A program made the position numbers and the translations under genes. This document shows, one piece after another, positions 27,046 to 37,220 of a DNA stretch of 64,000 nucleotides (within the stretch, counting starts at the first letter, position 1; every line of letters begins with the position of its first letter). The notes under the pieces were generated by a model. That model was not told the origin of the DNA. It ran no database searches and saw only the letters and a program-made list of their open reading frames with translations. Source of the DNA: Burkholderiaceae bacterium (lineage in GTDB: Bacteria > Pseudomonadota > Gammaproteobacteria > Burkholderiales > Burkholderiaceae_C); NCBI GenBank assembly GCA_030695205.1, contig JAUYTN010000007.1, positions 124,001 through 188,000 of the forward strand, given 5' to 3'.

Positions 27046-27842
27046 ATATTGCACTGCTGGGCGCTGAAAGCAGCGGCAAAAGCCAGCTGGCGCAGGCCCT
27101 GGTGCAGGAGCTGCACGCCTTGCTGCCCTCCCCAGACCGCGGTGGCCCCACGGTGACCCTGGTGCCCGAGGCGCTGCGCAGCTGGTGTGTGGCGCATGGC
27201 CGTACCCCGCAGGCCCACGAACAGGCCTCTGTGGCCGAGATGCAGCTCGCCGCGCTACACGCCGCACAGGCAGACGGTGGGCCAGGCGCCTGGGTGGTGT
27301 CGGACACCACCCCGCTGCAGACCGCGGTGTACAGCGAGCACTACTTCAGCGACGCCTCACTCACCGCCTGGGCGCACCACGCCCATCGGCAACACCACGC
27401 GCCCGGGCAGGGCCTGACCCTGCTCATGGGACTGGACCTGCCCTGGCAAGCCGACGGCCCCTGGCGAGATGGCCCTGCGGTGCAGCAGGCCATTGATGCG
27501 CTGCTGCGCACCCACCTGCAGCAGCTTGGCCTACCGTTCCAAACCATCTACGGGCACGGCACACACCGGGTGGGGGCAGCTCTGCAAGCGGTGGCCGCTG
27601 CCCTGCCGACCGCCTTGCACGCAGCCCAGACCAGCTGGAAGGACTCTTTAGTTACAAGAGCAAACTATCTATTACAGACAAGCGATAGAGTGCTTTTTCA
27701 TTCAAAAATGATGCCTGTGTGCGAGGCCTGTTCCGACCCCGACTGCGAGCACACCCTGTTCACCCGGCTGCTGTCACAGCGGCCGACCCGGGCGGTCAAT
27801 GCGCGCTTGGTTCCACCGGCGGAGAAGCCAGCGGCTGGGTAA
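27042..27842 (+). CDS. NadR-like P-loop ATP-binding protein
   Basis: 266 residues from a TTG at 27042 overlapping the ftsB stop (TTGA); no ATG is in a sensible place. P-loop GAESSGKSQL, then VPEALRSWC and VVSDTTPLQTAVYSEHYF as in AAA_28/NadR-type kinases. Late in the protein a cysteine cluster appears (VCEACSDPDCEHTLF), possibly a metal site. Residues around TRANYLLQTSDRVLFHSK come from a copy of the dispersed repeat sitting just before that cluster. The true substrate is unknown. The last 47 bases overlap the 3' end of convergent hslO. Confidence 0.75.
   Translation: MNIALLGAESSGKSQLAQALVQELHALLPSPDRGGPTVTLVPEALRSWCVAHGRTPQAHEQASVAEMQLAALHAAQADGGPGAWVVSDTTPLQTAVYSEHYFSDASLTAWAHHAHRQHHAPGQGLTLLMGLDLPWQADGPWRDGPAVQQAIDALLRTHLQQLGLPFQTIYGHGTHRVGAALQAVAAALPTALHAAQTSWKDSLVTRANYLLQTSDRVLFHSKMMPVCEACSDPDCEHTLFTRLLSQRPTRAVNARLVPPAEKPAAG
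27648..27710 (+). repeat. Dispersed AT-rich repeat, copy 3 (inside the NadR-like gene)
   Basis: AGC at 27659, AAGCG at 27680-27684, TCAAAAA at 27702-27708. It reads in frame ACA-AGC-GAT with the host gene. The sequence AGCAAACTATCTAT is shared with copy 8. Confidence 0.8.
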
Positions 27843-28788
27843 AGACCTGGGCGGCATCAACCGCATCAAAGCGGTAGCGCGCACCACAAAACTCGCAGCC
27901 CACGTCCACCTCGCCGCGCTCGGCCACCACCGACTCCACCTCGGCCACCCCCAGGCTGCGCAGCATGCCAGCCACCCGCTCGCGCGAGCAGCGGCAGGCA
28001 AAGTGGGGTCCGGTGTCACCCGCTTTGGGTTCAAACCGGGTGAGGGGCTCCTCCCAGAACAGGCGGTGCAGCACGGTGTCCACATCCAGCGTGAGCAACT
28101 CCTCGCGCTTCAGGCTGGACGCCAGGATAGCGATGCGGTTGTAGTCCTCGTTGCGGCCAATGGCGTCTTCGTGCGCCAGCGCCGCGCTGCTGCCTTGCAA
28201 ATTGGCCTCGCCCTTGATGGGCAGGCGCTGGATCAACAACCCGGCTGCCAGATCCTGGTTGGCCGCCAGCACCAGCCGGGTGTCGAGCTGTTCGCTTTGC
28301 AGCATGTAGTGCGACAGTACCTCGGCCACCTGCTCGATGCGTTGGCCTGCGTCATCGAACAGGGGAACCACGCCCTGGTAGGGCTGCTGACCCGGCAGGC
28401 GGTCCAATGGGTCGAGCGTGATGGCACAACGCCCCTGGTTGTGCACATTCACCAACTGGCTCAGGCCCACCTCGGCCAGGCTGCCGCTGGGCACCTCGCC
28501 CACCACCGTGGCGGTCGCCCGCACCGACAAATCGGGCTGCACCTCAGCGACGGCCAGCTTGAGCGGGCCGTCGCCCATGATCTGCAGCACCAGTGCGCCA
28601 TTGAACTTGATGTTGGCCTGCATCAGCACCGCCGCGGCGGTCATCTCGCCCAGCAACTCGGTCACGGCCTGGGGGTAGGCACCGGCCTGCTCCCGGCGCG
28701 CCAGCATGTCGCGCCAGGCATCACCCAGGCGCACCACCATACCGCGCACCGGCTGGCCATCGAACAAAAACGTGTGCAATTCAGACAT
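27796..28788 (-). CDS. hslO: Redox-regulated chaperone Hsp33
   Basis: 330 residues from ATG 28788 with AGGGGA upstream. The redox zinc centre is present as CRC (FACRCSRER) and CEFC (VGCEFCGARY). Holds unfolding proteins under oxidative stress; the C-terminal zinc site unfolds on oxidation. Convergent with the NadR-like gene, sharing 47 bases at the 3' ends. Confidence 0.96.
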   Translation of the reverse strand: MSELHTFLFDGQPVRGMVVRLGDAWRDMLARREQAGAYPQAVTELLGEMTAAAVLMQANIKFNGALVLQIMGDGPLKLAVAEVQPDLSVRATATVVGEVPSGSLAEVGLSQLVNVHNQGRCAITLDPLDRLPGQQPYQGVVPLFDDAGQRIEQVAEVLSHYMLQSEQLDTRLVLAANQDLAAGLLIQRLPIKGEANLQGSSAALAHEDAIGRNEDYNRIAILASSLKREELLTLDVDTVLHRLFWEEPLTRFEPKAGDTGPHFACRCSRERVAGMLRSLGVAEVESVVAERGEVDVGCEFCGARYRFDAVDAAQVFTQPLASPPVEPSAH

Positions 28789-28799
28789 CGGGGTTCCCC

Positions 28800-29324
28800 T
28801 CAGGCCAGCTTGGTCAGGCCAGAGCGAAAGCGCTGGGCGTTGGCGATGTAGTGCTGCGCGCTGCGGCGCAGGCCCTCCATCTGCTCGGGCGTGAGCTGGC
28901 GGACCACGCGCGCGGGGCTGCCCACGATCATGGAACCATCCGGAAACACCTTCCCCTCGGTGACCAGCGAACCTGCACCCACCAGGCAGTGGTTGCCGAT
29001 CTGTGCCCCATTGAGCACCACGGCCCCTATGCCAATCAGCGACTCGTCGCCAATGGTGCAGCCGTGCAGCATCACGCCGTGGCCCACCGTCACATGTTTG
29101 CCCACGGTCAGGGGCTGGCCCACATCGCTGTGGAGCACGCAGGCATCCTGGATGTTGCTGCCCTCGCCGATGGCAATGGGCTCGTTGTCCCCGCGAATGA
29201 CGGTCCCAAACCACACGCTGGTGTCGGCCGCCAGGTGCACATTGCCCATGACCTCGGCGCTGTCGGCCACATAGGCGCTGGGATGGACCTGCGGGGCGAT
29301 GGATTCAAGTTGGTAAATGCTCAT
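28800..29324 (-). CDS. Gamma carbonic anhydrase-like protein (YrdA/PaaY type)
   Basis: 174 residues from ATG 29324. Left-handed beta-helix hexapeptides throughout (VWFGTVIRGDNEPIAIGEGS, NIQDACVLHSDVG, VGHGVMLHGCTIG). Metal histidines appear in LHSD, GHGVMLHG. C-terminal helix PEQMEGLRRSAQHYIANAQR. Eleven bases upstream of hslO on the same strand. Whether it hydrates CO2 is unknown for this subfamily. Confidence 0.9.
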   Translation of the reverse strand: MSIYQLESIAPQVHPSAYVADSAEVMGNVHLAADTSVWFGTVIRGDNEPIAIGEGSNIQDACVLHSDVGQPLTVGKHVTVGHGVMLHGCTIGDESLIGIGAVVLNGAQIGNHCLVGAGSLVTEGKVFPDGSMIVGSPARVVRQLTPEQMEGLRRSAQHYIANAQRFRSGLTKLA

Positions 29325-29326
29325 TT

Positions 29327-29338
29327 CTACAATTGTAG
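29327..29338. promoter_or_regulatory. Symmetric 12-bp palindrome with overlapping -10 boxes between divergent genes
   Basis: CTACAATTGTAG is a perfect palindrome in the 16-base gap between the gamma carbonic anhydrase and DUF455 genes. It contains TACAAT on both strands, each 7 bases or fewer from a start codon, so both transcripts would be leaderless or nearly so. It could instead be an operator. Confidence 0.45.
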
Positions 29339-29340
29339 GG

Positions 29341-30198
29341 ATGGCCCCCACCACCCCTACCGAATCAGTCACCACCCTGCGGGCACGCGCTTTGGAGGTG
29401 CTGTGCACCCAGCATGTGGCCGACAAATGTGCCCAGGCGCAGCAATTGGCCCTGGAGGCTTTGCGGCCCGGTGTACCCTGGGGCGAGCAGGCCGAGTTGG
29501 AGCCACCACACGGGCAACTGCCCGGCCGTCCCGAGCGACCCGAGCTGATTGACCCCGCCCAGGTACCCACCCGCTCACCCTTTACTCCCGAGGGCCGGGC
29601 GGCGCTGCTGCACGCCATTTGCCACATTGAATTCAACGCCATCAACCTGGCGCTGGATGCGGTGTGGCGCTTTGCGGGCATGCCCCAGGCCTTTTATGCC
29701 GACTGGTTGCGGGTGGCGGGCGAAGAGGCTCAGCACTTTGAGATGCTGCACACCCTCTTGCAGGAACTGCGCGGCCCCAGTGGGGAGCGCTGGCAGTACG
29801 GCAGCTTTGCTGCCCACGACGGGCTGTGGGCCATGTGCGAAAAAACCGCCCACGACCGCACCGCCCGCATGGCCCTGGTGCCGCGCACCCTGGAGGCCCG
29901 AGGCCTGGATGCCACGCCACTCATACAGGCGAAGCTGCGCAAGGTCAACACGCCCGATGCGCTGGCCATGTGCGATGCACTCGACACCATCCTGCGTGAC
30001 GAAATCGGGCATGTGGCGGTGGGCAACCGCTGGTACGGCTGGCTGTGTCAGCAAAACGGGCTGGAGCCGGTTGCACACTACCGAAGCCTGGCGCGCGAGT
30101 TCCAGGCTCCTCGCTTGCGCCCACCGTTCAACACCGAGGCGCGCAAGCGGGCCGGGTTCAGCGACGATGAGCTGGCCTACCTGCTCGGCACCGGTTAG
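29341..30198 (+). CDS. DUF455 ferritin-like protein
   Basis: 285 residues from ATG 29341 (an ATG at 29317 is in frame but overlaps the divergent start). Glu/His motifs of a ferritin-like di-metal site are visible: CHIEFNAINLALD, AGEEAQHFEML, RDEIGHVAVG. COG2833 family, function unsettled. A run of seven T follows the stop at 30200-30207 without a clear stem. Confidence 0.88.
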   Translation: MAPTTPTESVTTLRARALEVLCTQHVADKCAQAQQLALEALRPGVPWGEQAELEPPHGQLPGRPERPELIDPAQVPTRSPFTPEGRAALLHAICHIEFNAINLALDAVWRFAGMPQAFYADWLRVAGEEAQHFEMLHTLLQELRGPSGERWQYGSFAAHDGLWAMCEKTAHDRTARMALVPRTLEARGLDATPLIQAKLRKVNTPDALAMCDALDTILRDEIGHVAVGNRWYGWLCQQNGLEPVAHYRSLAREFQAPRLRPPFNTEARKRAGFSDDELAYLLGTG

Positions 30199-30351
30199 GT
30201 TTTTTTATTTCTTAGCGACTTCAGCTTCGTAAGACATTGGTAATTCCACGTACATAGCATGCGCTCCAACCGCTGGGGTCCGTGCCATGGTGCTGCGCTG
30301 CGCAGACCGGGCATGGACTCGGACAGAGGTCAACAATCAACTGGAGACGCC

Positions 30352-30660
30352 ATGGAAATGGACCTAGCCCACCGGATAGCCGCGCATCCGAAATACCAAG
30401 AGCTCAAGAGAAAGCGCACCAGCTTTGGCTGGCTGCTCACCGCGCTGATGATGATCGTTTACTACGGTTTCATCCTGCTGGTGGCTTTCAACAAAGAATT
30501 TCTGACCCAAAAAATCGGCCCTGGCGTCATGACGCTGGGCATGCCCATTGGCCTGGGCGTGATTGTGTTCACCGTGGTCATCACCGGTATTTATGTGCGT
30601 CGTGCCAACAGCGAATTTGACGACCTGACCGAAGACATCAAAAAGGCGGTCACCAAATGA
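30352..30660 (+). CDS. DUF485 inner-membrane protein (YjcH-like)
   Basis: 102 residues from ATG 30352 with GGAG upstream. Two membrane helices ([20 protein letters not shown] and [14 protein letters not shown]) flanked by RKRTSFG and [10 protein letters not shown], the DUF485 signature. Its stop overlaps actP (ATGA), the standard yjcH-actP arrangement for acetate uptake. Confidence 0.93.
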   Translation: MEMDLAHRIAAHPKYQELKRKRTSFGWLLTALMMIVYYGFILLVAFNKEFLTQKIGPGVMTLGMPIGLGVIVFTVVITGIYVRRANSEFDDLTEDIKKAVTK

Positions 30661-32414
30661 AGCGCTCCACCCAACTCCTCGCCCTGCTGGGCATGCTCAT
30701 GGCCAGCGCCGGGGCAATGGCCGCTGGTGCCGACCTCGGCCAGGCCGAAAAGCAAGCCACCAACTGGACGGCCATCGCCATGTTCGGTGTGTTCGTCGCC
30801 GGCACGATGTTCATCACCAAATGGGCTGCGGCCAAAACGAAATCGGCTTCCGACTTCTACACCGCCGGCGGTGGCATCACCGGTTTCCAGAACGGCTTGG
30901 CCATTGCGGGCGACTACATGTCGGCTGCGTCGTTCCTCGGTATTTCCGCTGCCGTGATGGCCAGCGGTTTTGACGGCTTGATCTTCTCCATCGGCTTTCT
31001 GGTGGGCTGGCCTGTCATCACCTTCCTGATGGCCGAGCGCCTGCGCAACCTGGGCAAGTTCACGTTTGCCGACGTGGCCGCCTTCCGCTTCAGCCAGACC
31101 CCCATCCGCGTGTTTGCCGCTTCCGGCACGCTCGTGGTGGTGGCCTTCTACCTGATTGCCCAGATGGTGGGCGCCGGTCAGCTGATCAAGCTGCTGTTTG
31201 GCCTGGAGTACTACCTGGCAGTGATCATCGTGGGTGGCCTGATGATGGTGTACGTGCTGTTTGGCGGCATGACCGCCACCACCTGGGTGCAGATCATCAA
31301 GGCTGTGCTGCTGTTGGGCGGTGCATCGTTCATGGCGGCCATGGTGCTGGCCAGGTTTGGTTTCAGCCCTGAAGCCATGTTTGCCGAAGCCATCCGGATC
31401 AAGACCGATCTGGCCACCACAGGCCTGCTGGCCGAGGCCCTCAAGACCGACCCTGCGGCCACCGCCGACACCGTCGCTGCGGCCGCTGCGGCCAAGGGCT
31501 TCTCCATCATGGGACCTGGCTCGTTCGTGAAAGACCCCATCTCGGCCATCTCCTTCGGTATGGCCCTGATGTTCGGCACCGCCGGTTTGCCACACATCCT
31601 GATGCGCTTCTTCACCGTGCCCAACGCCAAGGAAGCCCGCAAATCCGTGCTGTGGGCCACCACCTGGATCGGCTACTTCTACATGCTGACCTTCATCATT
31701 GGTTTCGGCGCCATCAGCTTCGTGCTGACCAACCCCGAGTTCCTGGATGCCAAGGGCGCCTTGAAGGGCGGCGGCAACATGGCGGCCATTCACCTGGCCA
31801 ATGCGGTGGGTGGCAACGTGTTCCTGGGCTTCATTTCTGCCGTGGCCTTTGCCACCATCCTGGCGGTGGTGGCTGGCCTGACGCTGTCTGGCGCGTCTGC
31901 GGTGTCTCACGACATCTACGCCACGGTGATCAAGAAGGGCAAAGCAGACAGCGCAGCCGAGCTGAAAGTCTCCCGCTTCACCACCGTTGCACTGGGCGTT
32001 CTGGCCGTGACCTTGGGCATTGCCTTTGAGAAGCAGAACATCGCGTTCATGGTGTCGCTGGCCTTCGCCATTGCGGCATCGGCCAATTTTCCGGTGCTGT
32101 TCATGTCTGTGCTGTGGAAAGACTGCACCACCAAGGGCGCCGTCATTGGTGGCTTCCTGGGCTTGGTGTCGTCCGTGGCCCTGACCGTGGTGTCGCCCTC
32201 GGTGTGGGAAGCCACACTGGGCAACCCCAAAGGCTCAGCCTGGTTCCCCTACACCTCGCCGGCCCTGTTCTCCATGACCATCGGTTTTGTTGGCATCTGG
32301 CTGTTCTCCATCCTGGACAACAGCGCGCGCGCCAAGGTTGACCGTGCGGGCTTCCTGGCGCAACAGGTGCGCTCCGAAACCGGCATTGGTGCGGACGGTG
32401 CCTCTGGCCACTGA
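30657..32414 (+). CDS. actP: Cation/acetate symporter ActP
   Basis: 585 residues of the sodium:solute symporter family. Cleavable signal ([16 protein letters not shown]), then about 13 helices. Family landmarks include [32 protein letters not shown] and [24 protein letters not shown]. Imports acetate and related short monocarboxylates. Followed by a strong terminator. Confidence 0.95.
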   Translation: MKRSTQLLALLGMLMASAGAMAAGADLGQAEKQATNWTAIAMFGVFVAGTMFITKWAAAKTKSASDFYTAGGGITGFQNGLAIAGDYMSAASFLGISAAVMASGFDGLIFSIGFLVGWPVITFLMAERLRNLGKFTFADVAAFRFSQTPIRVFAASGTLVVVAFYLIAQMVGAGQLIKLLFGLEYYLAVIIVGGLMMVYVLFGGMTATTWVQIIKAVLLLGGASFMAAMVLARFGFSPEAMFAEAIRIKTDLATTGLLAEALKTDPAATADTVAAAAAAKGFSIMGPGSFVKDPISAISFGMALMFGTAGLPHILMRFFTVPNAKEARKSVLWATTWIGYFYMLTFIIGFGAISFVLTNPEFLDAKGALKGGGNMAAIHLANAVGGNVFLGFISAVAFATILAVVAGLTLSGASAVSHDIYATVIKKGKADSAAELKVSRFTTVALGVLAVTLGIAFEKQNIAFMVSLAFAIAASANFPVLFMSVLWKDCTTKGAVIGGFLGLVSSVALTVVSPSVWEATLGNPKGSAWFPYTSPALFSMTIGFVGIWLFSILDNSARAKVDRAGFLAQQVRSETGIGADGASGH

Positions 32415-32500
32415 CCCACGCGCCCTGACCCGGCGCCCATAGGTTTCAAAAGGTCGTCATCGGTTGCACTGCGATCCAGTTGGGCAGATGATGTTTCAGA

Positions 32501-32537
32501 GGCCGCTGCCACCCCACGGTGTCAGCGGCCTTTTTTT
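32501..32537 (+). terminator. Rho-independent terminator after actP
   Basis: GGCCGCTG (32501-32508) pairs with CAGCGGCC (32523-32530); CACC/GGTG extends the stem past a one-base mismatch. Seven T residues follow at 32531-32537. It ends the DUF485-actP unit, so the next gene needs its own promoter. Confidence 0.92.
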
Positions 32538-32566
32538 GTGGCCGTGCGCCACCCTACCCACAGACC

Positions 32567-34393
32567 ATGCCCACCACGTTCACCTTCAACCACGCGCCCT
32601 TTGACTGCCTCAGCCCCACTGAGCGCCAGTTGGTCCAGCAGACGCTGACTCTGGGCCAATACCCGGCGGGCAGCGTCATCCTGCACCCCGACATGGTCGC
32701 CACGCAGATGTACGTGGTCAAACGCGGCCATGTGGAGCACCTGGAGGGCGCAGAGCGGGTGTCGGTGTATGGGCCGACGGATTGTTTCGCGGCCCGCGCT
32801 GCCATGGCTGGTCGCACCACCAGCGTGCTGACCACGCTGGACGAGGTGACCCTTTACCAATTGCCCCAGGACACCCTCAAAAGCCTGGTGGCCAGCAACA
32901 GCCAGTTCAGCGCCATGCTGTTTGCCGACCTGTCGCGCCGCCTGTCGGCCGCGACCCATGCCGGCAAAGGGCGGGAATTTCTGTCGCTGATGATGGCCCG
33001 TGTGCGAGATGCATACATGCGGCCACCCTTCATGGTGGACGGCAGCACCGACCTCGTGAGCCTGTGCGCCCAACTGGCCCAACAAGGCCTGACCCACGCC
33101 CTGGTGCGCGACACTGGCCCCGACGGCCAGGCCCGCCTGGGCATGTTCACCACCACCGACCTGCGCGACGCCCTGCTGCGCCCCGTGCCCCCCGCCGAAC
33201 TGGCGGTGCGCGACGTGGCCCGCTTCGACCTCGTGACCGTGACCCCCGAGACCGAGGTGTTCGAAGCGCTGCTGGTCATGATCCGCAACCGGGTCCACCG
33301 GGTGCTGGTGCGCGACGGTGACGAGGTGGTGGGGGTGCTCAGCCAACTCGATCTGATGGGCTTCATCTCCAACCATTCGCACCTAATTGCCCTGCAGCTG
33401 CAACAGGCCCGCAGCGTGGACGAAGCGGTGGCAGCCGCCTGCCAGACCGATGAGCTGATTGCCCTGCTGCACAGTGGTGGCGTCAAGATCGAGGTGATTT
33501 CCAGCCTCGTGAGCGAGCTCAACAGCCAGCTCTTTGAACGGCTATGGCATCTCATTGCCCCACCCGAGCTGGTGGCCAACAGCTGCCTGCTGGTCATGGG
33601 CAGCGAGGGCCGGAGCGAACAGATCCTGAAAACCGACCAGGACAATGCCCTGCTGCTGCGCGATGGGTTTGTCTGCCCCGAGCTGCCGACCATTGCCCAG
33701 CGCTTCAACGATGCGCTGGCACGGTGTGGCTACCCCATGTGCCCAGGCCACATCATGCTGACCAACCCAAAGTGGCGCCAACCCATTGGCGACTTCAAAG
33801 CCACGGTGACCGACTGGCTGCTGGGCAGCCCAGCCGATGGCCCCATGCACCTGGCCATCTTCATGGACGCCCGTGCCGTGGCGGGTGATGTGAACCTGCT
33901 GGAACAGGCGCGCCAACACCTGCAGTGGCTCTTCAATGGCAACGACGCCTTGCTGGCCCGTTTTGCCAGCGCCGTCGAGCAGTTCGAAGAAACCAGCCAC
34001 TGGTGGGAACGGTGGGCTGAGCTGCTGGGGCGCGAAGAGCCCACCTTTGACCTCAAAAAACTGGGTACCTTCCCCATCGTGCACGGCGCGCGTGCGCTGG
34101 CGTTGCAACGCGGCATTTCTGCGCTGGGCACCCGGGAGCGCCTGGCGCAGCTCGCCCGCCAGGGCCAGCTGGACACCCGCCTGGCCCAGGACCTGACCGA
34201 CGCGCTGCACTTCTTGATAGCCCTGCGCTTGAAACACCAGCTGCAGCAGCGGCAAACGGGCGAGACGCCGCACCAGCACATCCGCCTGTCCGAGCTGGGC
34301 ACTCTGGAGCGCGACGTGTTTAAAGACTCGCTGTCCATCGTCAAACGCTTCAAGCAGCACCTGCGCAGCCACTTCAGGCTGGATGCACTGTGA
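32567..34393 (+). CDS. Cyclic-nucleotide-binding/CBS/DUF294 nucleotidyltransferase-like protein
   Basis: 608 residues from ATG 32567; the frame opens inside the terminator, so this start is preferred. Order: cNMP-binding-like domain (about 10-130, QYPAGSVILHPDMVATQMYVVKRG), two CBS repeats (about 155-285), DUF294 nucleotidyltransferase-like (about 340-470, VMGSEGRSEQILKTDQDNAL), substrate-binding C-terminus. GSEGRSEQ...DQDNAL is the GlnD-like GSxxR...DxD motif. Members often sit beside actP and are proposed regulators of it; the mechanism is unknown. Confidence 0.88.
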   Translation: MPTTFTFNHAPFDCLSPTERQLVQQTLTLGQYPAGSVILHPDMVATQMYVVKRGHVEHLEGAERVSVYGPTDCFAARAAMAGRTTSVLTTLDEVTLYQLPQDTLKSLVASNSQFSAMLFADLSRRLSAATHAGKGREFLSLMMARVRDAYMRPPFMVDGSTDLVSLCAQLAQQGLTHALVRDTGPDGQARLGMFTTTDLRDALLRPVPPAELAVRDVARFDLVTVTPETEVFEALLVMIRNRVHRVLVRDGDEVVGVLSQLDLMGFISNHSHLIALQLQQARSVDEAVAAACQTDELIALLHSGGVKIEVISSLVSELNSQLFERLWHLIAPPELVANSCLLVMGSEGRSEQILKTDQDNALLLRDGFVCPELPTIAQRFNDALARCGYPMCPGHIMLTNPKWRQPIGDFKATVTDWLLGSPADGPMHLAIFMDARAVAGDVNLLEQARQHLQWLFNGNDALLARFASAVEQFEETSHWWERWAELLGREEPTFDLKKLGTFPIVHGARALALQRGISALGTRERLAQLARQGQLDTRLAQDLTDALHFLIALRLKHQLQQRQTGETPHQHIRLSELGTLERDVFKDSLSIVKRFKQHLRSHFRLDAL

Positions 34394-34512
34394 ACCAGTC
34401 GCCCTTGGAGCCAGGTTGTGCGAGCGACTTGCTGAGCCCCATCGACACCCAAACGAAGCTCAACCAGGAGCCCCATGCCACACTTGAAGCCCCGATCTCA
34501 GAAAGCTGAACC

Positions 34513-34779
34513 ATGACTGACCGTGTCATCCTGCGTGCATCGTCCGCCGCCCTGGCTTTGGCCAATTTTCTGTTTCTGGTGTGGCTGATGGGGCCTGACA
34601 CCTGCCAGAAAATGGGCGGCAAGGTCTCTGGCCTGATGCACTGCACCCTAGCCAGCGGTGAAGAAATCACCTTCATGAAAACCCTGCCACCCGAGTTGTT
34701 CATGCTGGCCATGCTGGGCTCGCTGCTCGCGGGCGTTCTGATGGCCCGCTGGGCGGTGAACAGCGTCAAACCCAAATAG
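34513..34779 (+). CDS. Small two-helix membrane protein of unknown function
   Basis: 88 residues. Two hydrophobic segments (ALALANFLFLVWLMG and ELFMLAMLGSLLAGVLMARW) with a loop holding two cysteines (DTCQKMGGKVSGLMHCTL) that could form a periplasmic disulfide. Not recognised. It lies between the DUF294 protein and dbpA, 119 bases after the former, and is co-directional with both. Confidence 0.6.
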   Translation: MTDRVILRASSAALALANFLFLVWLMGPDTCQKMGGKVSGLMHCTLASGEEITFMKTLPPELFMLAMLGSLLAGVLMARWAVNSVKPK

Positions 34780-34800
34780 CCCCACCGCCGATAATCCGGC

Positions 34801-36216
<1,416 letters not shown>

Positions 36217-36219
36217 TGT

Positions 36220-36285
36220 CCATTATTTTTAAGCTTTTTTGGCTTTTTACGCTTGCTGCATATAGATAGTTTGCTATATTTTTAT
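36220..36285 (-). repeat. Dispersed AT-rich repeat, copy 8 (between dbpA and xerD)
   Basis: On the minus strand AGC begins at 36275, AAGCG at 36254 and TTAAAAA at 36232. It fills the gap between convergent dbpA and xerD, and the xerD stop TAA lies at its head. On the plus strand ATATAG and CTATAT form a small stem followed by TTTTT, so it could serve as a terminator for dbpA. Confidence 0.8.
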
Positions 36286-37220
36286 CCACGCGGGTGGTGC
36301 TGGGCGTGCAGCGTTTTCAGGCGCTCCCGCGCCACATGGGTGTAGATGGTGGTGGTGGAAATATCGGCATGGCCCAGCAGCATTTGCACCGCCCGCAAAT
36401 CGGCCCCGTGGTTGAGCAAATGGGTGGCAAAGGCATGGCGCAGGGTGTGGGGCGACAAAGAGGTGACGATGCCCGCTGCCAGCGCGTGTTTTTTGACAAT
36501 CATCCAGAACGCCACGCGGCTCATGCCCTGCCCCCGGGCCGTCACGAACAGGTCGTCGGTCTGCTGCCCGGCCAGTATGGCGGGGCGTGCATGGGCCAGG
36601 TAGCGCTGCAGCCAGTCAGCAGCTTCCAGGCCAAAGGGCACCAGCCGCTCTTTGCTGCCTTTGCCCATGGTGCTCAGGACATGGTCGTTCAGGCCCACAT
36701 GGTGGGTTTTGAGGCCCACCAGCTCACTCACCCGCAAGCCGCTGGCGTACATCAGCTCCAGCATGGCCCGGTCGCGCAGGCCCAGGGGCGTGCCCACATC
36801 GGGCGCGTTCAGCAAGGCCTCGACCTGCGTCTCGGTCAGGGTTTTGGGCACACGCAAGGCCTGCCTGGCCGACAGCAGCTTGAGCGTGGGGTCTGCGGGT
36901 ATGCGGCCTTCGCGCAGCGCCCAGCGAAAGTAGCGCTTGAACACCGTCAATCGCCGGTTGGCGGTGGTGGCGCGGGTGGCGATGTGGCGGGTAGCGAAGT
37001 ACTGGTTCAGGTCACCCAGGGTGGTGGTGTCCAGCACGCGCTGGGCGGTTTGCGCCAGCCAGCGGGCGTACAGCAGCAGATCGCTGCGGTACGCCCCCAG
37101 GGTCAGCTGGGCCAGACCGGCTTCCAGCCACAGGTGGTCCACAAACAGATCGATGGCTGCCACGCTGTCCGCCGGCGCCGGTGGCAAGGCCGCCAGCCAC
37201 TCGCTGTCCGCCAGTGGCAT
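36282..37220 (-). CDS. xerD: Site-specific tyrosine recombinase XerD
   Basis: 312 residues. SAM-like N-terminal domain, then catalytic set Arg in ASGLRVSEL, His-x-x-Arg in SPHTLRHAFATHLL, His in LLGHADISTT and nucleophile Tyr in TTTIYTHVARERL. Resolves chromosome dimers at dif with XerC. Its ATG overlaps the stop of the Bug receptor gene (TGATG), an unusual partner. Confidence 0.95.
   Translation of the reverse strand: MPLADSEWLAALPPAPADSVAAIDLFVDHLWLEAGLAQLTLGAYRSDLLLYARWLAQTAQRVLDTTTLGDLNQYFATRHIATRATTANRRLTVFKRYFRWALREGRIPADPTLKLLSARQALRVPKTLTETQVEALLNAPDVGTPLGLRDRAMLELMYASGLRVSELVGLKTHHVGLNDHVLSTMGKGSKERLVPFGLEAADWLQRYLAHARPAILAGQQTDDLFVTARGQGMSRVAFWMIVKKHALAAGIVTSLSPHTLRHAFATHLLNHGADLRAVQMLLGHADISTTTIYTHVARERLKTLHAQHHPRG

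Noticed and set aside
28020..28040. GGTTCAAACC resembling a tRNA T-loop
   Set aside because: Lies in the hslO coding sequence and no acceptor or anticodon stems can be formed around it.
30200..30240. T-run after the DUF455 gene as a terminator or further repeat copy
   Set aside because: No stem of useful length precedes it, and the AGC/AAGCG spacing of the repeat family is absent.
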